64,000 nucleotides of DNA, taken from the NCBI GenBank assembly GCA_002441555.1, contig DJWK01000036.1:45707-109706 (forward strand). Reading direction: 5' to 3'. Both the position numbers and the translations under genes were made by a program. Source of the DNA: Thermodesulfobacteriaceae bacterium UBA6232 (lineage in GTDB: Bacteria > Desulfobacterota > Thermodesulfobacteria > Thermodesulfobacteriales > Thermodesulfobacteriaceae). Shown in pieces: positions 61,451 through 64,000 of the stretch. How positions within the stretch are numbered: position 1 is the first letter of the stretch; each line of letters starts with the position of its first letter. Under the pieces are notes generated by a model that saw nothing but the letters and a program-made list of their open reading frames with translations, ran no database searches and was not told the DNA's origin.

Positions 61451-62326
61451 TTATCCAATGTAATTTTGAACGATCAACAAACTCAGGACATCTTCCCTTA
61501 AAGAAAGTGAATCCTTAACGAGAACCACCATCTTTTCCGCAGCCTGAAGATGAGGTTCAGATGGAGGAATATAAAAATTTGTCTTCCTATTCTGAGAAAG
61601 ATTGCCAGAATCGTAAAGCAGAATTCCCACCTCGCCGTCAACATTTTTTGGTGTTCCATGGCTTGAAGCAAAGAGAATGAAGACATCGCCATCTTCTAAA
61701 TTAGAAGTAATATCCCAAAGAGCTTCTTTTACTTTGGTCTTGGGTGCATTCTCATTAATTAAGTAAGTTACCTTAAAACCTCTACTTTCAAGGTATTTTG
61801 CCCAAATTTTTGCATCACTATCAGCTCCTGGAACAGGGTTTATCGGAGATGAAAATCTACTAACCCCAATGACCAGTGCATATTTATCTGGTCCAGAGAC
61901 TACCTCTTTTTTTTCTTTCGTAATTGGCCCTTTTTTTGTTTCTTTTTTCCAATAGGGGCATTCCTTTCCCATCACAACATAAGGCAAACACATCTCTATA
62001 GGTGTGTGAATTATTACAGCATGCTTTATACTGTAAGCTGGTGAAACCTTACTAACTCCAGCATATACCTGAGCTATCATATAGGCATACAAAAATTCAT
62101 CATAATTTCTAAATTTTCCCTTTAACTCAAACAATTTATTTTTTTCATCATATTGAACATAGGCATCAAAAATGGAAGCCCTTTGAAAGGCTTGATTAAT
62201 TCTGTCAATTAGCTCACTCTCCTTGGTATATCCCTCCTCCTGACAATAACCCTTGACAGTGAAAAAAAGAAAGCTGAATAGACAAATAAAGAAACTAAAT
62301 CCTATTGAATATAACAATTTTTTCAT
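61451..62326 (-). pseudogene. Caspase-like (peptidase C14) protein truncated before the catalytic Cys
   Basis: The reading frame has 291 codons. A signal peptide and an envelope region lead to a caspase p20 domain (from about 150): YALVIGVSRFSS, GADSDAKIWAKYLES, then the catalytic His in FILFASSHGTP. After MVVLV the expected Asp-x-Cys-His/Phe-Ser-Gly is absent; the frame reads KDSLSLREDVLSLL and stops at 61451. The remaining roughly 60-100 residues of a normal domain are missing. The final 20 codons look like the N-terminus of the downstream PH gene with one base lost. It may be a pseudogene or a pseudoenzyme. Its start overlaps the glycine-zipper gene by 32 nt. Confidence 0.65.
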
Positions 62327-63086
62327 CTTTCATACTTCCTTTTTCTATGACAAATTTTATAGTGTGTTCACCCTTTTTAAAAGCTTCACAAATGGGAAAA
62401 ACGTAGAGAAAAGGAGTGCTTCCAGGTGGAATATTGTAAGTTTCTTCTGCTACATAATATTCCTGATTATCTTTAAGATAATAAGCTTTAATAGTAATTT
62501 CATGAAAGATTGATGATGTTTCCTCTTTATTTTCTTTAAATCCGAAGTTTAAAATTGCAAAATTTTTAGATTTATTAAGCTTTTCACTATCTACAGCTTC
62601 TGGAAACAAATAATCTACTCGGAGAATCAATCTTAAACTTTCACCTATTTTAAAATTTTCTTTATTAAGTTTTATCTCTCTTATCTTCAAGTAAGGTCCC
62701 TGAGAAGGTTGATAGCCTACTTTACGGGCAACCTTTAAAGCGTCCTCTTCAAAAAGATCTTTTTTTGTCCACAATTCATATCCTGTTGCAGCTATCATTC
62801 CTGCTATAGCACCAAGAATAGCTCCTTCTTCTCTTCTTTTTTTACCAGCAGCTGCTGCTCCAACTGCTGCCCCTATTGCTGCTCCTGCAAGAATTTTCTT
62901 TCCTGCAGAGGCTACAAGAGATTCCTTGTCCTTCTTCATACTTTCACACTGAATAAGTATGGCATCAGAAACAACATCTTTATCCTTTAAAACATTTTGA
63001 TTTAGAAATAATTCTTCTGCTTGTAAAATACTTTGATTTAAAAAAAGTAAAATTATAATAATAATAATAATTTTAGAAATCCTCAT
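62295..63086 (-). CDS. Glycine-zipper envelope protein
   Basis: The protein has 263 residues: a signal peptide (about 1-23), then a glycine zipper (GKKILAGAAIGAAVGAAAAG, then GAILGAIAGMIAATG, about 62-105) as in OmpA-type linkers and pore-forming or outer-membrane lipoproteins, and a C-terminal beta-rich domain (about 135-263). The function is unknown. It lies between a DUF4384 gene (34-bp gap) and the caspase-like gene. The ribosome binding site ACGGAG precedes ATG 63086. Confidence 0.65.
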   Translation of the reverse strand: MRISKIIIIIIILLFLNQSILQAEELFLNQNVLKDKDVVSDAILIQCESMKKDKESLVASAGKKILAGAAIGAAVGAAAAGKKRREEGAILGAIAGMIAATGYELWTKKDLFEEDALKVARKVGYQPSQGPYLKIREIKLNKENFKIGESLRLILRVDYLFPEAVDSEKLNKSKNFAILNFGFKENKEETSSIFHEITIKAYYLKDNQEYYVAEETYNIPPGSTPFLYVFPICEAFKKGEHTIKFVIEKGSMKDEKIVIFNRI

Positions 63087-63120
63087 AGTATAACTCCGTA
63101 TAACTTATTGATTTTTAAAC

Positions 63121-63963
63121 TTATTTAAATTTAAAAGTTAACACACTAACAATGATGTCTCCAACTCCTCCTTTTGAAGTTGTCATTTTTTCTTTATTAT
63201 TTGAAGAAAAAGCATAAAGGGACTCTTTTTCGTCAGAAACAAACCTTATTGATCGGGAATAGTTTATAAATTGTGTTTTTTCCTTCTTAATATTTTCTTC
63301 GCTGTAATAATTTATATCAGCCACACAGGTAGGTAAATAGGTGTGAACTTCTTCCTTTAATTGAACTTTTTGCGTTGAAGCTGAATCTACTAATCTTATA
63401 CTTCTGCTGTATGAGGTTTTCTTTTCAAAGGTTGACACAATTTCAGGGTTTACTTGGCATGGCTTAAAAATCACATATAATTTATCCTCTCCTTTTACTC
63501 CATAAAATTCAAAAGAACCTTCATAGGGAATTTCAACTGTGCTAAAGGCTTTTTCAATAGGCCAAGCTCCAAGATAATTTTCGTTTCCTTTGGGATCTAC
63601 ATTATAAAACATAACTACCCCTGGAAGATTGACACGTACTCTAACTTTAAATTTGTCTCCCTCTTTGAAAACATAGGAATAGGGGTTCACAGGTTTTAAA
63701 ATATTATCACCTGCAAGACGAAGCACTTGAATCTGCATTCCTGTAGTGAAATTATTTTTACTGGCATATTTCATTGAAGGCTTTGCAGTGGAAACTTTTT
63801 TCTTAGGCTCTTTATTCTTATCATATTGTATAACACTTCCTGCTGTGCTCATAAATAATGACCTGGCATAAGATGAACTTACCTTTTCGGGAGCTTCACT
63901 TGCTAAAAGTTGACCTGATAAAAGGGCAAGGAATGTACCAAGGCTAATAAGCTTTTTTTTCAT
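63121..63963 (-). CDS. DUF4384-like secreted protein
   Basis: The protein has 280 residues. A signal peptide ending LLASEAPE (about 1-22) is followed by a DUF4384-type domain: FKEGDKFKVRVRVNLPGVVMFYNVDPKGN, then GSFEFYGVKGEDKLYVIF (about 98-170). Repeats of SYSRSIRLV/NYSRSIRFV occur in the C-terminal half. DUF4384 is often fused to or encoded with caspase-fold proteins, which fits the operon here. The ribosome binding site GGAGGTGAG precedes ATG 63963. Confidence 0.7.
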   Translation of the reverse strand: MKKKLISLGTFLALLSGQLLASEAPEKVSSSYARSLFMSTAGSVIQYDKNKEPKKKVSTAKPSMKYASKNNFTTGMQIQVLRLAGDNILKPVNPYSYVFKEGDKFKVRVRVNLPGVVMFYNVDPKGNENYLGAWPIEKAFSTVEIPYEGSFEFYGVKGEDKLYVIFKPCQVNPEIVSTFEKKTSYSRSIRLVDSASTQKVQLKEEVHTYLPTCVADINYYSEENIKKEKTQFINYSRSIRFVSDEKESLYAFSSNNKEKMTTSKGGVGDIIVSVLTFKFK

Positions 63964-63985
63964 GGCCTCACCTCCAATTGGTAGT

Positions 63986-63991
63986 ATTATA
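63986..63991 (-). promoter_or_regulatory. -10 box of the DUF4384/caspase operon
   Basis: TATAAT on the minus strand, 22 nt before ATG 63963, with a strong ribosome binding site between them. The -35 lies outside the window. Confidence 0.45.
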
Positions 63992-64000
63992 AATTTTGTG

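Overview
The window is AT-rich bacterial chromosome (roughly two thirds A+T by eye), almost fully coding, with short intergenic gaps and frequent start/stop overlaps. An outer membrane is implied by lptA/lptB, TolC-type channels, RND and MacAB-like efflux and FtsEX-EnvC. Proteins are Lys/Glu/Ile-rich and compact, as in thermophiles. Together with a nickel ECF transporter, radical SAM proteins, a sigma-54 gene and many families common in sulfate or sulfur metabolising bacteria, this suggests a low-GC thermophilic Thermodesulfobacteria-like organism (Thermodesulfobacterium or Caldimicrobium type). That placement is inference; no rRNA is present.

Region by region. 1-4.7 kb: 3' end of an RND adaptor, a frameshifted HAE1-type RND permease, and an outer membrane factor fused in frame behind it. 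4.7-7.0 kb: ftsE-ftsX-envC-like. 7.0-10.3 kb: PUA-like protein, DnaJ/CbpA, HflX. 10.2-25.8 kb: one long minus-strand run of 17 tightly packed genes, reading from lptA: lptA, lptB, rpoN, hpf, rapZ, rimI, gap, a giant PPDK-like protein, a second atypical gap, nusB, a methyltransferase, a copper-chaperone-like protein, cmk, an HNH protein, glmS, a Cys-rich small protein and rsfS. 25.9-28.9 kb: VKOR-like disulfide protein, core MetE-like protein, stand-alone RAM domain, HNH protein. 28.9-34.9 kb: chemosensory operon mcp-cheA-(J protein)-cheW. 34.9-35.4 kb: repeat-rich intergenic region ending in a promoter/operator. 35.4-40.9 kb: TolC/MacA/MacB-like efflux operon with two permeases. 41-46.7 kb: YhcC, BON lipoprotein, two hypotheticals, ddl, HD protein, cdsA, uppS. 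46.7-50.2 kb: frr, pyrH, tsf, rpsB, rpmA, rplU. 50.4-56.7 kb: mtgA, an alpha-helical solenoid protein with a ferritin-like partner, tRNA-Arg and tRNA-Pro, a SPASM radical SAM enzyme divergent from a double DUF1566 protein. 56.7-60.9 kb: ZIP transporter and NikKMLQO nickel transporter. 61-64 kb: envelope operon of DUF4384, glycine-zipper, truncated caspase-like and bPH2 proteins.

Most of the window is housekeeping: translation, cell division and envelope synthesis, nitrogen/carbon regulation (RpoN, RapZ, HPF). The points most worth pursuing are: (i) the 1370-residue protein that carries the ATP-grasp and phosphohistidine domains of pyruvate phosphate dikinase but lacks the pyruvate/PEP barrel, has about 875 unexplained N-terminal residues, and sits between two different GAPDH genes; (ii) the RND permease-outer membrane lipoprotein fusion with an internal lipobox; (iii) the caspase-like gene that stops just before its catalytic Cys and appears joined to a frameshifted PH-domain gene; (iv) the solenoid/ferritin pair and the radical SAM/DUF1566 pair with a shared palindrome; (v) a 14-bp divergent gene boundary built from two interleaved Shine-Dalgarno sequences; (vi) several genes that appear to be leaderless.
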